Shown here in pieces: positions 16,339-24,418 of a stretch of 64,000 nt of DNA. Source of the DNA: Paenibacillus sp. OK003 (lineage in GTDB: Bacteria; Bacillota; Bacilli; Paenibacillales; Paenibacillaceae); contig NZ_FOBD01000002.1 of the NCBI RefSeq assembly GCF_900109515.1, positions 124,001 to 188,000 on the forward strand, given 5' to 3'. The translations under genes were made by a program, and so were the position numbers. Under the pieces are notes generated by a model. That model was not told the origin of the DNA. It made no database searches and saw nothing but the letters and a program-made list of their open reading frames with translations. The stretch's first letter is position 1. Every line of letters begins with the position of its first letter.

Positions 16339-16378
16339 AAAAAGGCATGACTCTTTGTTAATTGAGCCATGCCTTTTT
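16339..16378. terminator. Bidirectional terminator
   Basis: GGCATGACTC (16344-16353) pairs with GAGCCATGCC (16364-16373) with A-runs before and T-runs after. It ends the RlpA-like gene on the minus strand. Confidence 0.85.
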
Positions 16379-16390
16379 GGTTATCAATGA

Positions 16391-17257
16391 TTAGCTCATG
16401 AGTTCAATTTTTACACTGTTTGCTCCAGAAGGTTTACCAATGCCTACCCATGCGCGATATGTCAATTCTACACCACGATTAGCAGGTGCAGTATCGGTTA
16501 CCCGAACAACGATAGATTGGTTGTTGGAAAGGTTTGTGACTCTAATATACTTATTACGGTATGTGCTGCCCCAATTATTGGTCGATGTCATGGCACACGT
16601 TAAATCGACAGGGTGAAGCACTTCTCCGTTACCCGCAGTGACGTTTGAAATATTCTGATACGCGCTCAGGTCGCTGTAGCCTGAGCATGATGGAGAGGTT
16701 GTGCCAGCCGCAGTACCTTGGCACGGGTGGCCGTAAAAATCGCAGCGTGCACTGGAAGAAATGACACTCTGCACAGAAGCGCTTGTATTTGTCGGAGCGA
16801 CGAGCGCTCTAAGTGGGTTGTGACCGGCTGCGCTGGCAAAGTTCGGATTAACTGCCGCACGAATTTGGTTCGCGGTCAACAGGGCATTGTGCCACGGCAC
16901 AGGGCCGGATGCCGTCATGATTGCCGTTTGTGTGGTGCTTGATCCTGTGTTGCTCCAGTGGGTCGGTTCATAGAGTTTAGACGGATGTTGTTTCCAACCG
17001 TCACTACCGTTTGTGTCGTACAGATAAGTGACCTGGCCTACATTTCGGCGTACACGTGGACAACTAATGACATATTGTCCGTTCTCATATGATGGGGTAA
17101 TAAAGTCAAGATCCCGGTTAGAATCGGCAAAAATGTAATTCAAACGCTGCTTAACGGCATCTACACGAGAAAACGTGTCACCAACAATATATTTTCCATT
17201 AACGTACAAACCATATACGTCACCAGTAATTAAATTAATAGTAGCAGTATTAGCCAT
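16391..17257 (-). CDS. Leaderless RlpA-like (double-psi beta-barrel) protein
   Basis: 288 residues from ATG 17257 (MANTATINLITGDVYG), eight bases after GAGGG. The C-terminal ~90 residues, NKYIRVTNLSNNQSIVVRVT followed by DTAPANRGVELTYRAW, match the RlpA/expansin-type double-psi barrel, a fold that binds or cuts bare peptidoglycan glycans. The N-terminal half is not recognised. The middle holds several Cys (ARCDFYGHPC, SPSCSG). There is no signal peptide. It follows operator H by 104 bases, so it belongs with the SLT- and SleB-like enzymes. Confidence 0.7.
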   Translation of the reverse strand: MANTATINLITGDVYGLYVNGKYIVGDTFSRVDAVKQRLNYIFADSNRDLDFITPSYENGQYVISCPRVRRNVGQVTYLYDTNGSDGWKQHPSKLYEPTHWSNTGSSTTQTAIMTASGPVPWHNALLTANQIRAAVNPNFASAAGHNPLRALVAPTNTSASVQSVISSSARCDFYGHPCQGTAAGTTSPSCSGYSDLSAYQNISNVTAGNGEVLHPVDLTCAMTSTNNWGSTYRNKYIRVTNLSNNQSIVVRVTDTAPANRGVELTYRAWVGIGKPSGANSVKIELMS

Positions 17258-17294
17258 GAGAAAATCCCTCATTTCATTTTAGGATGAAAGAGAT

Positions 17295-17320
17295 GGGACA
17301 TTTAGAATAAGAGGGGTCCC
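17295..17320 (-). promoter_or_regulatory. Leader hairpin before the RlpA-like gene
   Basis: GGGAC (17295-17299) pairs with GTCCC (17316-17320) across 16 bases, comparable to the other three island leaders. Confidence 0.4.
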
Positions 17321-17361
17321 TTCCTTCTCATTCCAAACTCTCTTTCTGTTTTTATAATAAC

Positions 17362-17385
17362 ATGTAACGTATTGTTACGCAATAT
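17362..17385. promoter_or_regulatory. Operator H of the island palindrome family
   Basis: Read on the minus strand it is ATATTGCGTAAC then AATACGTTACAT, 104 bases before the RlpA-like start codon. Confidence 0.8.
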
Positions 17386-17393
17386 AAAATCAC

Positions 17394-17413
17394 AAAAAAA
17401 AGCCCGAAGGCTT
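17394..17413 (-). terminator. Terminator of the lipoprotein gene
   Basis: Short stem AGCC/GGCT with loop TTCG followed on the minus strand by seven T. Confidence 0.65.
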
Positions 17414-18151
17414 CTAAGGAATGAGCACTAACTGGTTATCTTCAATCTTCCATTGTGAAACCTCGCCTTTGACCACTTCTGCTTTGAAGATGTTGGTTTC
17501 CTGGTCATACATCACTACAGCGGCATTCATGACTTCATTAAGATTTACGCTTACCAGGGAATCATTCTCCATTTTATAGATCGATGTTTCCGCTGCTGTA
17601 CCCACGGTAGCAACGATCTCCTTAATCCCGTCCTGATCAACATCAGCCTCCACAGTATGTGCTTCTATATGCAGCACCGTTGGGGGGGAAGTGCTAAGCG
17701 ACACATAATTAGAAATTGGGGCATTAGCTCCAACAGAGCCGGTCACTTTAACGTAAGATTGACCCAAAACATCAACTGTACTTGTCGAAAAGTCGCTGGC
17801 CCCTTCATACCCGATCTGTCCCATATCATAAGTTCCGTCTTTGGATTGAAGTGCAGCATAAATTTTCTCTACATTATCATTCTTTTTATAAGTTAAAACC
17901 GTGGATTCATCAACTGCTTGACTCTTCAATTGTTTAGATTGCTCTACTGCATTGATTTTGGTTAGTGGCTCGGCAGTTATAGACGTTGTATACTTCAACT
18001 GAAACTGCTTTGTTTCAGGTGCTACTACATTGGCAGCAGGTTGCTCCGTTGCACTGGTAGTACTATTCGTTGCTGAAGGAGCATCTGAAGACGGCGTGCT
18101 ACATCCCGTAACCACTCCTAATATGATTAATGCTGCTACTGTTTTTTTCAT
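17414..18151 (-). CDS. Putative lipoprotein with acidic repeat-like motif
   Basis: 245 residues from ATG 18151 (MKKTVAALIILGVVTGCSTP), ten bases after GAGGG. The lipobox is VTGC, followed by a Ser/Thr/Ala-rich linker. VEADVDQDGIKEIVATVG resembles the Ca-binding loop of FG-GAP/VCBS-type proteins. The function is unknown. The lipoprotein at 18694 has the same plan (lipobox, linker, DLNADGKDEI), so the two may be distant relatives facing each other. Confidence 0.75.
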   Translation of the reverse strand: MKKTVAALIILGVVTGCSTPSSDAPSATNSTTSATEQPAANVVAPETKQFQLKYTTSITAEPLTKINAVEQSKQLKSQAVDESTVLTYKKNDNVEKIYAALQSKDGTYDMGQIGYEGASDFSTSTVDVLGQSYVKVTGSVGANAPISNYVSLSTSPPTVLHIEAHTVEADVDQDGIKEIVATVGTAAETSIYKMENDSLVSVNLNEVMNAAVVMYDQETNIFKAEVVKGEVSQWKIEDNQLVLIP

Positions 18152-18376
18152 TAAAAACCAACCCTCTTTCGTATTTGTTTTGATCTTTGACGTAGATTTC
18201 AAGCATTATAGTTTCGTCTTTATAGACGATAACATTCGCATATTTGTTGTGGAAATATCCAATTTTTTTAAATTTTTTTATCTCAAAGGTAAATGTGTGA
18301 ATGGAAGATACACCTTTGATAACATAGTTTAAGAATGAAAGGAATTGTAGTGTATATGGATTTACAGTAAATAGGT

Positions 18377-18541
18377 GTGAATAGTTGCTCCGGCCGAAAA
18401 GAATGGGCCGAACGTGAGCTTGCACGTTATTTCCGGCCTGACTGTTGGGTCATGGAGGAATGGCAAGTGGAGCAGTATGTTCCAGTTCACGGAAAGCGTT
18501 TAGGCTTGTATTGGGCGGAACCTTACAAAAGAAGAGCATGA
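18377..18541 (+). pseudogene. 54-codon open frame, probable fragment of a lost gene
   Basis: From GTG 18377 the frame reads VNSCSGRKEWAERELARYFR then PDCWVMEEWQVEQYVPVHGK and ends TGA. The composition looks protein-like, but there is no ribosome site and both neighbours are non-coding. It could be the C-terminus of a phage- or plasmid-type protein; I do not recognise it. The rest of 18152-18693 shows nothing else beyond AT-rich spacer. Confidence 0.35.
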
Positions 18542-18693
18542 TACGATTGCTTGGTTAACCGGATACGATAGGGGACTATAGTAATATTCTGGAGTTGAAA
18601 TGTTACTTTTTTTTAAAATAAAATACATTTTTTAAACTTATTGGATTTAAAGAATGTGTATACTAAAAAAAACTTGAAATGGAGGATATATGT

Positions 18694-19443
18694 TTGAAGA
18701 AAATCATTATTGTCACATTGGTAGGAGCTATTTTGTTATCTGGATGTGGTATGAATAATCAGTCATCAAGTCCAGCAAAGATAGATAAAAACGCGTCCAA
18801 AGAAAATACTACAACACCAGCTACATCGACTCCTAATACACTATTATCTGAGACTTCAGACAAGAAAATTGCTATTTATGGTGTTCAAGATAAAGCACAA
18901 AAAGACATGTTTTCGTCATTAGATGTCGTAATAAATGGAGAAACGAAAACATTCAATTGGATCAATGTAACGAACCCCTCCTTTTATCCGCAAATATCGG
19001 TCGTTGATTTAAATGCAGATGGGAAAGATGAAATTGTCATTGTTTTGACCAAAGGCACAGGGACTGGAGTACATGATTCAGAAGTGCATGCGCTTAAATC
19101 AGATTTTACAGAAATATCAGTTTCGGATCCAAGAAAATTCGTTCTGAGTAATATTAAAGTTGATCTAAAAACAGATAAGGGCATTCGGAAGTATACACTT
19201 TCCGTGGATGGTCAGGAGCACTTATTTGAATTCAGTGAGAGCGATTCAAACGATTGGTTTGAACAACCGACGGTTCAGAATATATTGAAATTTGGAATAA
19301 AGGATAATCAACTTATTGCGGAGTTACCAATTCAGATTTCAACAGGTAATTATTTAGGAGATGCGATAGTTAGATTTGCATTTGTTAATGGGAAATTAGA
19401 ACCGTCTAAAATAGAGATTACAAAAGAAGGAAGCTCATTATGA
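18694..19443 (+). CDS. Putative lipoprotein with FG-GAP-like motif
   Basis: 249 residues from TTG 18694, eight bases after GGAGG (MKKIIIVTLVGAILLSGCGM). Lipobox LSGC, then a Ser/Thr/Asn/Lys-rich linker. SVVDLNADGKDEIVIVLTKG is an acidic, probably metal-binding loop as in VCBS/FG-GAP proteins. It is anchored outside the membrane; substrate unknown. The stop lies inside a bidirectional terminator. Confidence 0.75.
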   Translation: MKKIIIVTLVGAILLSGCGMNNQSSSPAKIDKNASKENTTTPATSTPNTLLSETSDKKIAIYGVQDKAQKDMFSSLDVVINGETKTFNWINVTNPSFYPQISVVDLNADGKDEIVIVLTKGTGTGVHDSEVHALKSDFTEISVSDPRKFVLSNIKVDLKTDKGIRKYTLSVDGQEHLFEFSESDSNDWFEQPTVQNILKFGIKDNQLIAELPIQISTGNYLGDAIVRFAFVNGKLEPSKIEITKEGSSL

Positions 19444-19456
19444 GCTTCCTTCTTTT
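19422..19456. terminator. Bidirectional terminator
   Basis: AAAAGAAGGAAGCTCA pairs perfectly with TGAGCTTCCTTCTTTT around the loop TTA; shared by the lipoprotein and SleB-like genes. Confidence 0.92.
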
Positions 19457-19474
19457 ATTCTGAGTATCTGAGTA

Positions 19475-19957
19475 TTAATAGCCTTCAACTCTGTAAAACG
19501 TGTGGTCTCCAAGTACTTTCTTCTCTACAATCTTGTTGTTGCCTGCACCAAAGTTCCAATACTCTGTAGTCCCGGATTTAATTACTTTAGAGGCAAAGTA
19601 GGTGTTGGTTACAAACCATAGGCACGTTCCAATAGGGTTAGAAAGACGTGAAGAGGCAAGTGCTTGTTCAACCGAATCACTCCAAGCTGTACTCGATGTA
19701 TTGGGTTGGCGGGCATTACTACTCGTCATTCCTTCAAAAGCATTTGTTTTAAGGATGACACCCTTGTACGTATTTCCACCAAATTCGCTCAAGTTTTTGT
19801 CAACACGGTTACTCACTACCCATGCTACACCAGCTTTACCGGTTTTGGACTGTGTAGATGCCTCAGCGTAAATGAGCCGTGCCAGCAAGTCAGTTGTATC
19901 AAGGTTATCGAATTCTGTCAGACCAGGTAAATTCGGAAGTGGATCTCCCATTGCCAT
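19475..19957 (-). CDS. Leaderless SleB/CwlJ-type cell wall hydrolase
   Basis: 160 residues from ATG 19957, nine bases after AAGGAG (MAMGDPLPNLPGLTEFDN). DLLARLIYAEASTQSKTGKA and GVAWVVSNRV are the core of the Hydrolase_2 family (germination lytic transglycosylases, catalytic Glu in YAEA). Unlike spore SleB it has no signal peptide and no peptidoglycan-binding domain. It follows operator I by 105 bases, nearly the same distance as the RlpA-like gene from operator H. The third wall enzyme of the island. Confidence 0.8.
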   Translation of the reverse strand: MAMGDPLPNLPGLTEFDNLDTTDLLARLIYAEASTQSKTGKAGVAWVVSNRVDKNLSEFGGNTYKGVILKTNAFEGMTSSNARQPNTSSTAWSDSVEQALASSRLSNPIGTCLWFVTNTYFASKVIKSGTTEYWNFGAGNNKIVEKKVLGDHTFYRVEGY

Positions 19958-19994
19958 AATAAATCGCTCCTTCATGATTATGATTTATCAAGAT

Positions 19995-20022
19995 GGGGGG
20001 TTCTCTTCTTCTGGATGCCCCC
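19995..20022 (-). promoter_or_regulatory. Leader hairpin before the SleB-like gene
   Basis: GGGGGG (19995-20000) pairs with CCCCC (20018-20022) across 17 bases. Confidence 0.45.
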
Positions 20023-20062
20023 TGCAATCAGTGAAGAGAAGATCTTGTAAATATATAATATA

Positions 20063-20086
20063 ATATTACGTTGCGTTACGCAATAT
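20063..20086. promoter_or_regulatory. Operator I of the island palindrome family
   Basis: On the minus strand ATATTGCGTAAC then GCAACGTAATAT. It is the last copy and marks the right side of the island. Confidence 0.82.
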
Positions 20087-20162
20087 AAAGTTGATTAGCA
20101 TGTTTTTATATTATCCGGGGACGTCTTTTTCTTAGTCCGTTTAATAGAGAAGAAGCACAAAT

Positions 20163-20191
20163 AAAAAAGCCGATTGAATAAACAATCGGCT
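20163..20191 (-). terminator. Terminator of the aldo/keto reductase gene
   Basis: AGCCGATTG (20168-20176) pairs with CAATCGGCT (20183-20191), then six T on the minus strand. Confidence 0.8.
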
Positions 20192-20281
20192 ATGGGCGAG
20201 AAACTTTTACAAGTTAATTCGCCCTTTAATTTTAACAATCATGAGGAAAAACGAGATGAGACCCTAGACATATTTTTCAAA

Positions 20282-21127
20282 TCAGAAATCAAAGTTGTCA
20301 GGATCAGGTCCAACGCGAACATCTTCGTTCAGGGCGCTAATACGCTCCATCTCATCATTGGACAATTCAAAGTCGAAGATGGAAGAGTTCTCGACAATAC
20401 GTTTTTCCTTGGTAGACTTCGGAATGGTGATGACACCGTTCTGCAAGTCCCAGCGCAGGATGACTTGCGCTACCGATTTACCTTTCGCAGTGGCAATTTC
20501 GGTCAGGACCGGATTGTCCAGAAGTTGACCCTGCATCAGCGGGGACCAAGCTTCCAATTGAATTCCGTTTTTCTCACAGAATGCTTTGAGCGGAGCTTGA
20601 GTCAGACGAGGGTGGTACTCTACCTGATTAATTACGGGCTTCACTTCAGCATCCTGCAACAGATCTTCAAGGTGATGAATCTGGAAGTTGCTGACGCCAA
20701 TGGCTTTAATGCGGCCTGCTTTGTACAGTTCCTCCATTGCTTTCCATGCGCCTTTATATTTGCCTGCTTTTGGCCAGTGAATCAGATACAGGTCCAGGTA
20801 TTCCAGTCCAAGTTTGTTCAGCGTTGTCTCATATGCCGCAAGCGTTTCATTATATCCGAGGTCTGCGTTCCACACTTTGGACGTAATGAACAATTCTTCA
20901 CGTTTCAGATTATTCTCTCTCAATGCCTCGGCAATCGCTTGGCCTACACCGGATTCGTTGCCGTATATAGCAGCTGTATCAATACTGCGGTAACCGTGAG
21001 AAATGGCTTGTTTAACGGCCTCGATTAATTCTGCTCCTTCTTCTACCTTAAATACGCCCAGTCCGAACCAAGGCATATGAACGCCGTTATTTAAAGCTAC
21101 TGTGGATTGTAAATGTTGTGCTGTCAT
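20282..21127 (-). CDS. Aldo/keto reductase (AKR5, YvgN-like)
   Basis: 281 residues. Motifs: MPWFGLGVFKV, GYRSIDTAAIYGNE (catalytic Asp and Tyr), FITSKVWNADLGY (Lys), YLDLYLIHWP (His), and AIGVSNF; IPKSTKEKRI binds the NADPH phosphate. It reduces aldehydes or ketones, with glyoxal/methylglyoxal reductase YvgN as the closest known type. GAGGAGG lies six bases before the ATG. It appears to be a single-gene unit and is outside the AT-rich island. Confidence 0.92.
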   Translation of the reverse strand: MTAQHLQSTVALNNGVHMPWFGLGVFKVEEGAELIEAVKQAISHGYRSIDTAAIYGNESGVGQAIAEALRENNLKREELFITSKVWNADLGYNETLAAYETTLNKLGLEYLDLYLIHWPKAGKYKGAWKAMEELYKAGRIKAIGVSNFQIHHLEDLLQDAEVKPVINQVEYHPRLTQAPLKAFCEKNGIQLEAWSPLMQGQLLDNPVLTEIATAKGKSVAQVILRWDLQNGVITIPKSTKEKRIVENSSIFDFELSNDEMERISALNEDVRVGPDPDNFDF

Positions 21128-21329
21128 GTGAAGTCCTCCTCATATTATGAAGCAAAATGATAGTTAGTTGTAAAACGTTGAATCCTAGTATCATTCATTA
21201 AATCATAGTAGATTAAATTCGAATTAACGTATTATACTAGATTAAAATAAAAGGCGAAACCGGTTCCGAGTTGTGGCTTCAACGCTGGAAAGACACGCGT
21301 TTAGGCTGATCTCTCTGAATGAACCTGTC

Positions 21330-22529
21330 TTACGTCTCTGATGGAGAGTAGGGGTCTTTACGATCAAGCGCTCTTGCCCAGCCAGTCAGAAGCACAGCAG
21401 TCAGAACCATAATTGCACCAACCCATGTGGTATGAATCAGACCGATGGAATCTGTAATTACACCGCCTAAATATGCACCAATTGCGATACCTGCGTTAAA
21501 GGCTGCGATGTTAAAGGCGGAGGCGACGTCTTTGGCTTGTGGAGCATAACGTTCTGCGAGCGTCACGACGTACATCTGAAGCCCTGGCACATTCATGAAG
21601 GCAAGCAGGCCCATGCCGAGTATGGTGAGTAATGCTGCCAGCTTAAATGGAACTGTGAAATACAGTATGCCCAGAATGACGGTCTGAATGATAAACATAT
21701 AGAAGAGTGCTCGGAGCGGATTGCGGTTGGCGGCTTTCCCTCCGATAATATTGCCGATAGCAATGGCGATCCCGTACAGCAGCAGAATTCCCGCGACCGT
21801 TTTCTCGGAATATCCGCTGATATCATGCAATAGTGGGGAGAGGTACGTGAACACCACAAACGTTCCCCCATATCCCACAGCGGTAATGGCAAAAGCCAGC
21901 AGCAACCGTCCGCCTGTGACTAGCTTCAATTGTTCTCGGAAGGCAGTTCGCGTTCCGCGTTGCAATGTGGATGGTACTAGAATCATGTTGCCGATGAAGG
22001 CCACAACACCTACGACAACGATAAGAATGAAAGCTGCGCGCCAGCCCAGGTTTTGACCGATGAGTGTACCCAGGGGTACACCGGTTACTGTCGCAATGGT
22101 CAAGCCAGAGAACATGATAGCAATGGCGCTCGCCCGGCGGTTTGCAGGAACCAGGTCTGCCGCAATGGTGGAACCAATGGACATGAATACGCCGTGTGCC
22201 AAGGCGGAGACAATTCGCGCAATGAGCAGCATGGTAATTCCACTCGAGAGCGCCGCCATGGTGTTACCGGCGATGAAAACAACCATAATGGCAAGCAGCA
22301 GCGTCTTGCGTGACACCGTTGACGTCAATGAGGTCAGGATCGGTGCCCCGAAGGTTACGCCTAATGCATATAAAGTAACGGTCAGTCCCGCTGTCGTTAC
22401 GGAAATGCCCAGGTCATCTGCAATAAGGGGCAGCAGACCAACGCTGATAAATTCAGTGGTGCCGATGGCAAACGCACTGATTGCCAGCGCCAGCAGTGCC
22501 CAGGTACTGCGTTTTGAATCATGTAACAT
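21330..22529 (-). CDS. MFS drug/sugar efflux transporter (DHA1 type)
   Basis: 399 residues from ATG 22529 (MLHDSKRSTWALLALAISAF), with GGGGAG eleven bases upstream. Twelve hydrophobic segments; FAIGTTEFISVGLLPLIADD is the first-helix signature of AraJ/YdhP-type exporters. It faces the HxlR gene across a 163-base gap with a direct repeat, so it is probably controlled by that regulator and exports a toxic compound. Confidence 0.88.
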   Translation of the reverse strand: MLHDSKRSTWALLALAISAFAIGTTEFISVGLLPLIADDLGISVTTAGLTVTLYALGVTFGAPILTSLTSTVSRKTLLLAIMVVFIAGNTMAALSSGITMLLIARIVSALAHGVFMSIGSTIAADLVPANRRASAIAIMFSGLTIATVTGVPLGTLIGQNLGWRAAFILIVVVGVVAFIGNMILVPSTLQRGTRTAFREQLKLVTGGRLLLAFAITAVGYGGTFVVFTYLSPLLHDISGYSEKTVAGILLLYGIAIAIGNIIGGKAANRNPLRALFYMFIIQTVILGILYFTVPFKLAALLTILGMGLLAFMNVPGLQMYVVTLAERYAPQAKDVASAFNIAAFNAGIAIGAYLGGVITDSIGLIHTTWVGAIMVLTAVLLTGWARALDRKDPYSPSET

Positions 22530-22605
22530 GTCTTGTTCAACTCCCCAGAATGTAGATTTACGTACCGGCAAATGCTATTATGAGTTATTCGACATAAAAT
22601 GAATA

Positions 22606-22641
22606 GTACGTACTTTTTAGTACCCTACGTACTTTTTAGTG
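22606..22641. promoter_or_regulatory. Probable HxlR operator, direct repeat
   Basis: TACGTACTTTTTAGT occurs twice (22607-22621 and 22626-22640), between the divergent MFS and HxlR genes. GTAC half-sites frame each copy, as usual for HxlR-family sites. Confidence 0.7.
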
Positions 22642-22692
22642 CCTATATAGCAAATGCTTTTATGAATAACGATTCCAGGGAGGACATGCCGC

Positions 22693-23088
22693 ATGATCAG
22701 AAAGAAATATAATATTTCAGTTGAAGCGACGCTTGAAGTCATCGGAGGCAAGTGGAAATGCGTCATCCTCTGCCATCTGACACACGGGAAGAAACGGACG
22801 AGTGATCTCAAGCGTATTATGCCCGCAATTACGCAGAAAATGTTAACGCAGCAGCTAAGGGAGCTTGAAGATGACGGGATTGTGAACCGCATTGTGTATA
22901 ATCAGGTACCTCCCAAGGTGGAGTATGAACTGAGTGAATATGGCCGAAGTTTGGAGCCGATCCTGAATGCCCTATGCAACTGGGGAGATCAGCACATTAT
23001 TAAGGAATACGGAGACAAATCTTCCGTGTTGGAGGATAATGGGTTAAACGATTTTAACACGGACAACAAGGAGCTGATGAAGCCATGA
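22693..23088 (+). CDS. HxlR-family transcriptional regulator
   Basis: 131 residues: a winged helix with TLEVIGGKWKCVILCHLTHG and KMLTQQLRELEDDGIV, the standard HxlR core. The single Cys in KWKCVIL corresponds to the N-terminal Cys used as thiol sensor in YodB/HypR-type members (family knowledge), so it may sense electrophiles. GGGAGG precedes the start. It overlaps the next gene by four bases (ATGA). Confidence 0.9.
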   Translation: MIRKKYNISVEATLEVIGGKWKCVILCHLTHGKKRTSDLKRIMPAITQKMLTQQLRELEDDGIVNRIVYNQVPPKVEYELSEYGRSLEPILNALCNWGDQHIIKEYGDKSSVLEDNGLNDFNTDNKELMKP

Positions 23089-23762
23089 ACTATGAAATTC
23101 TATACGATGGTGCATTTGCGATGCTTAAAGTGCAATTGCAACGGGGAGAACGGTTCAAGGCAGAAAGCGGGGCCATGGTATCTATGACACCAACCGTTGA
23201 CTTGAAGGGATCTGCTGAAGGCGGTATGTTTGCCGGATTCGGACGAATGATCAGCGGCGAGAAATTCTTTTTTCAGGAATTGACGGCGGCAGGGGGATCT
23301 GCGGAAATTCTGTTGTCACCCTCCAGCATGGGGGATGTGGAGGCGATTGAACTGGATGGCTCCTATTCGCTCTACGTCCAGAAAGATGGATTCCTGGCCG
23401 GAACGGAAGGCATCCAGGTGAATACCAAAATGCAAAACCTGAAGAAAGGTCTCTTCTCGGGAGAGGGATTCTTTATTATAGAGATCAGTGGTCGAGGAAC
23501 GGTGTTTCTATCTTCCTATGGTGCAATCCATGCGATCCATCTGACTGCGGGTGAAGAAGTGATCGTGGATAATGCCCACTTGGTTGCATGGCCCAATTAT
23601 ATGGATTATCGCATTGAGAAAGCTTCACAAGGCTGGTTATCCAGCGTGACCAGTGGAGAAGGATTAGTATGTAGATTCCGGGGTGAAGGGACGGTCCTGA
23701 TTCAGAGCCGTAATCCACATGGATTTGGTCAATGGGTCAAGCAATTTATTCCTTCACGCTGA
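23085..23762 (+). CDS. AIM24/TIGR00266-family protein
   Basis: 225 residues. FKAESGAMVSMTPTVDLKGS and LSSYGAIHAIHL with a repeated beta-strand pattern identify the AIM24 (TIGR00266) family, a trimeric beta-prism fold of unknown biochemical role. It has no signal peptide. It is translationally coupled to the HxlR regulator, which suggests a role in the same stress response. Confidence 0.85.
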   Translation: MNYEILYDGAFAMLKVQLQRGERFKAESGAMVSMTPTVDLKGSAEGGMFAGFGRMISGEKFFFQELTAAGGSAEILLSPSSMGDVEAIELDGSYSLYVQKDGFLAGTEGIQVNTKMQNLKKGLFSGEGFFIIEISGRGTVFLSSYGAIHAIHLTAGEEVIVDNAHLVAWPNYMDYRIEKASQGWLSSVTSGEGLVCRFRGEGTVLIQSRNPHGFGQWVKQFIPSR

Positions 23763-23860
23763 TGTTTTTCGCTAAAAATGTACAACGTTGAAACGCATGC
23801 GTTCCGACAAGCGTTATAAGATAGGATGAAGCTCAAGGTGTAATGATGGAGGTATATGAG

Positions 23861-24322
23861 ATGGAAAGCTCACGGTATAAAAATGCTCAGGAAAGTCCGG
23901 GATATCTGCTATGGCAGGTGACTACGATGTGGCAAAGGGAAATACGGAGGGTGCTCGAGCCTCTGGAATTAACACAACCCCAATTTGTATTGTTGCATGC
24001 TTGTGTGTGGCTCAATGAACGCGATACAGAGGGTAAGGGAGTAACCCAGGTCCAGCTTGCGCAATTTGCCAATGTGGATGTTAACGTTACTTCTCAAGTG
24101 CTCCGTGCTCTTGAAAAGAGAGAGCTAATAACTCGCAAGCGTCATCTTACCGATACCCGTGCGAATATTATTACAACAACGCCGGAAGGAACCCGCTTGG
24201 CCCTTGAAGGTATTCATCTAGTTGAAGCTGCGGACAAGGTGTTCTTTGATAATATAAGTGATCGTAAGGACGAATACATGGAAATCATGCAGGAATTTAT
24301 TCGATATAAAACAGATGTTTAA
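23861..24322 (+). CDS. MarR-family transcriptional regulator
   Basis: 153 residues from ATG 23861, eight bases after GGAGG. The winged helix includes GVTQVQLAQFANVDVNVTSQ and the wing KRHLTDTRANIITTTPEG. It carries no Cys in the DNA-binding helix. It may regulate itself or the convergent aldo/keto reductase; no operator was recognised. Confidence 0.88.
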   Translation: MESSRYKNAQESPGYLLWQVTTMWQREIRRVLEPLELTQPQFVLLHACVWLNERDTEGKGVTQVQLAQFANVDVNVTSQVLRALEKRELITRKRHLTDTRANIITTTPEGTRLALEGIHLVEAADKVFFDNISDRKDEYMEIMQEFIRYKTDV

Positions 24323-24378
24323 TTCAATAGAAAGATTTTTTCTATGCTTTATTAGACTACAGTATGTAGTGAAGTTGT

Positions 24379-24410
24379 ACCTCCCGGACTTTTTAGCCGG
24401 GAGGTTTTTT
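24379..24410. terminator. Terminator between MarR and aldo/keto reductase genes
   Basis: ACCTCCCGG (24379-24387) pairs with CCGGGAGGT (24397-24405), followed by a T-run. Confidence 0.88.
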
Positions 24411-24418
24411 CTGTTGCT

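Noticed and set aside
20174..21028. Long plus-strand open frame opposite the aldo/keto reductase
   Set aside because: It is the antisense of a well-supported gene, shows no domain, and has no ribosome site.
22060..22602. Plus-strand open frame of 180 codons opposite the MFS gene
   Set aside because: Antisense shadow caused by high GC at codon third positions; the MFS motifs are unmistakable.
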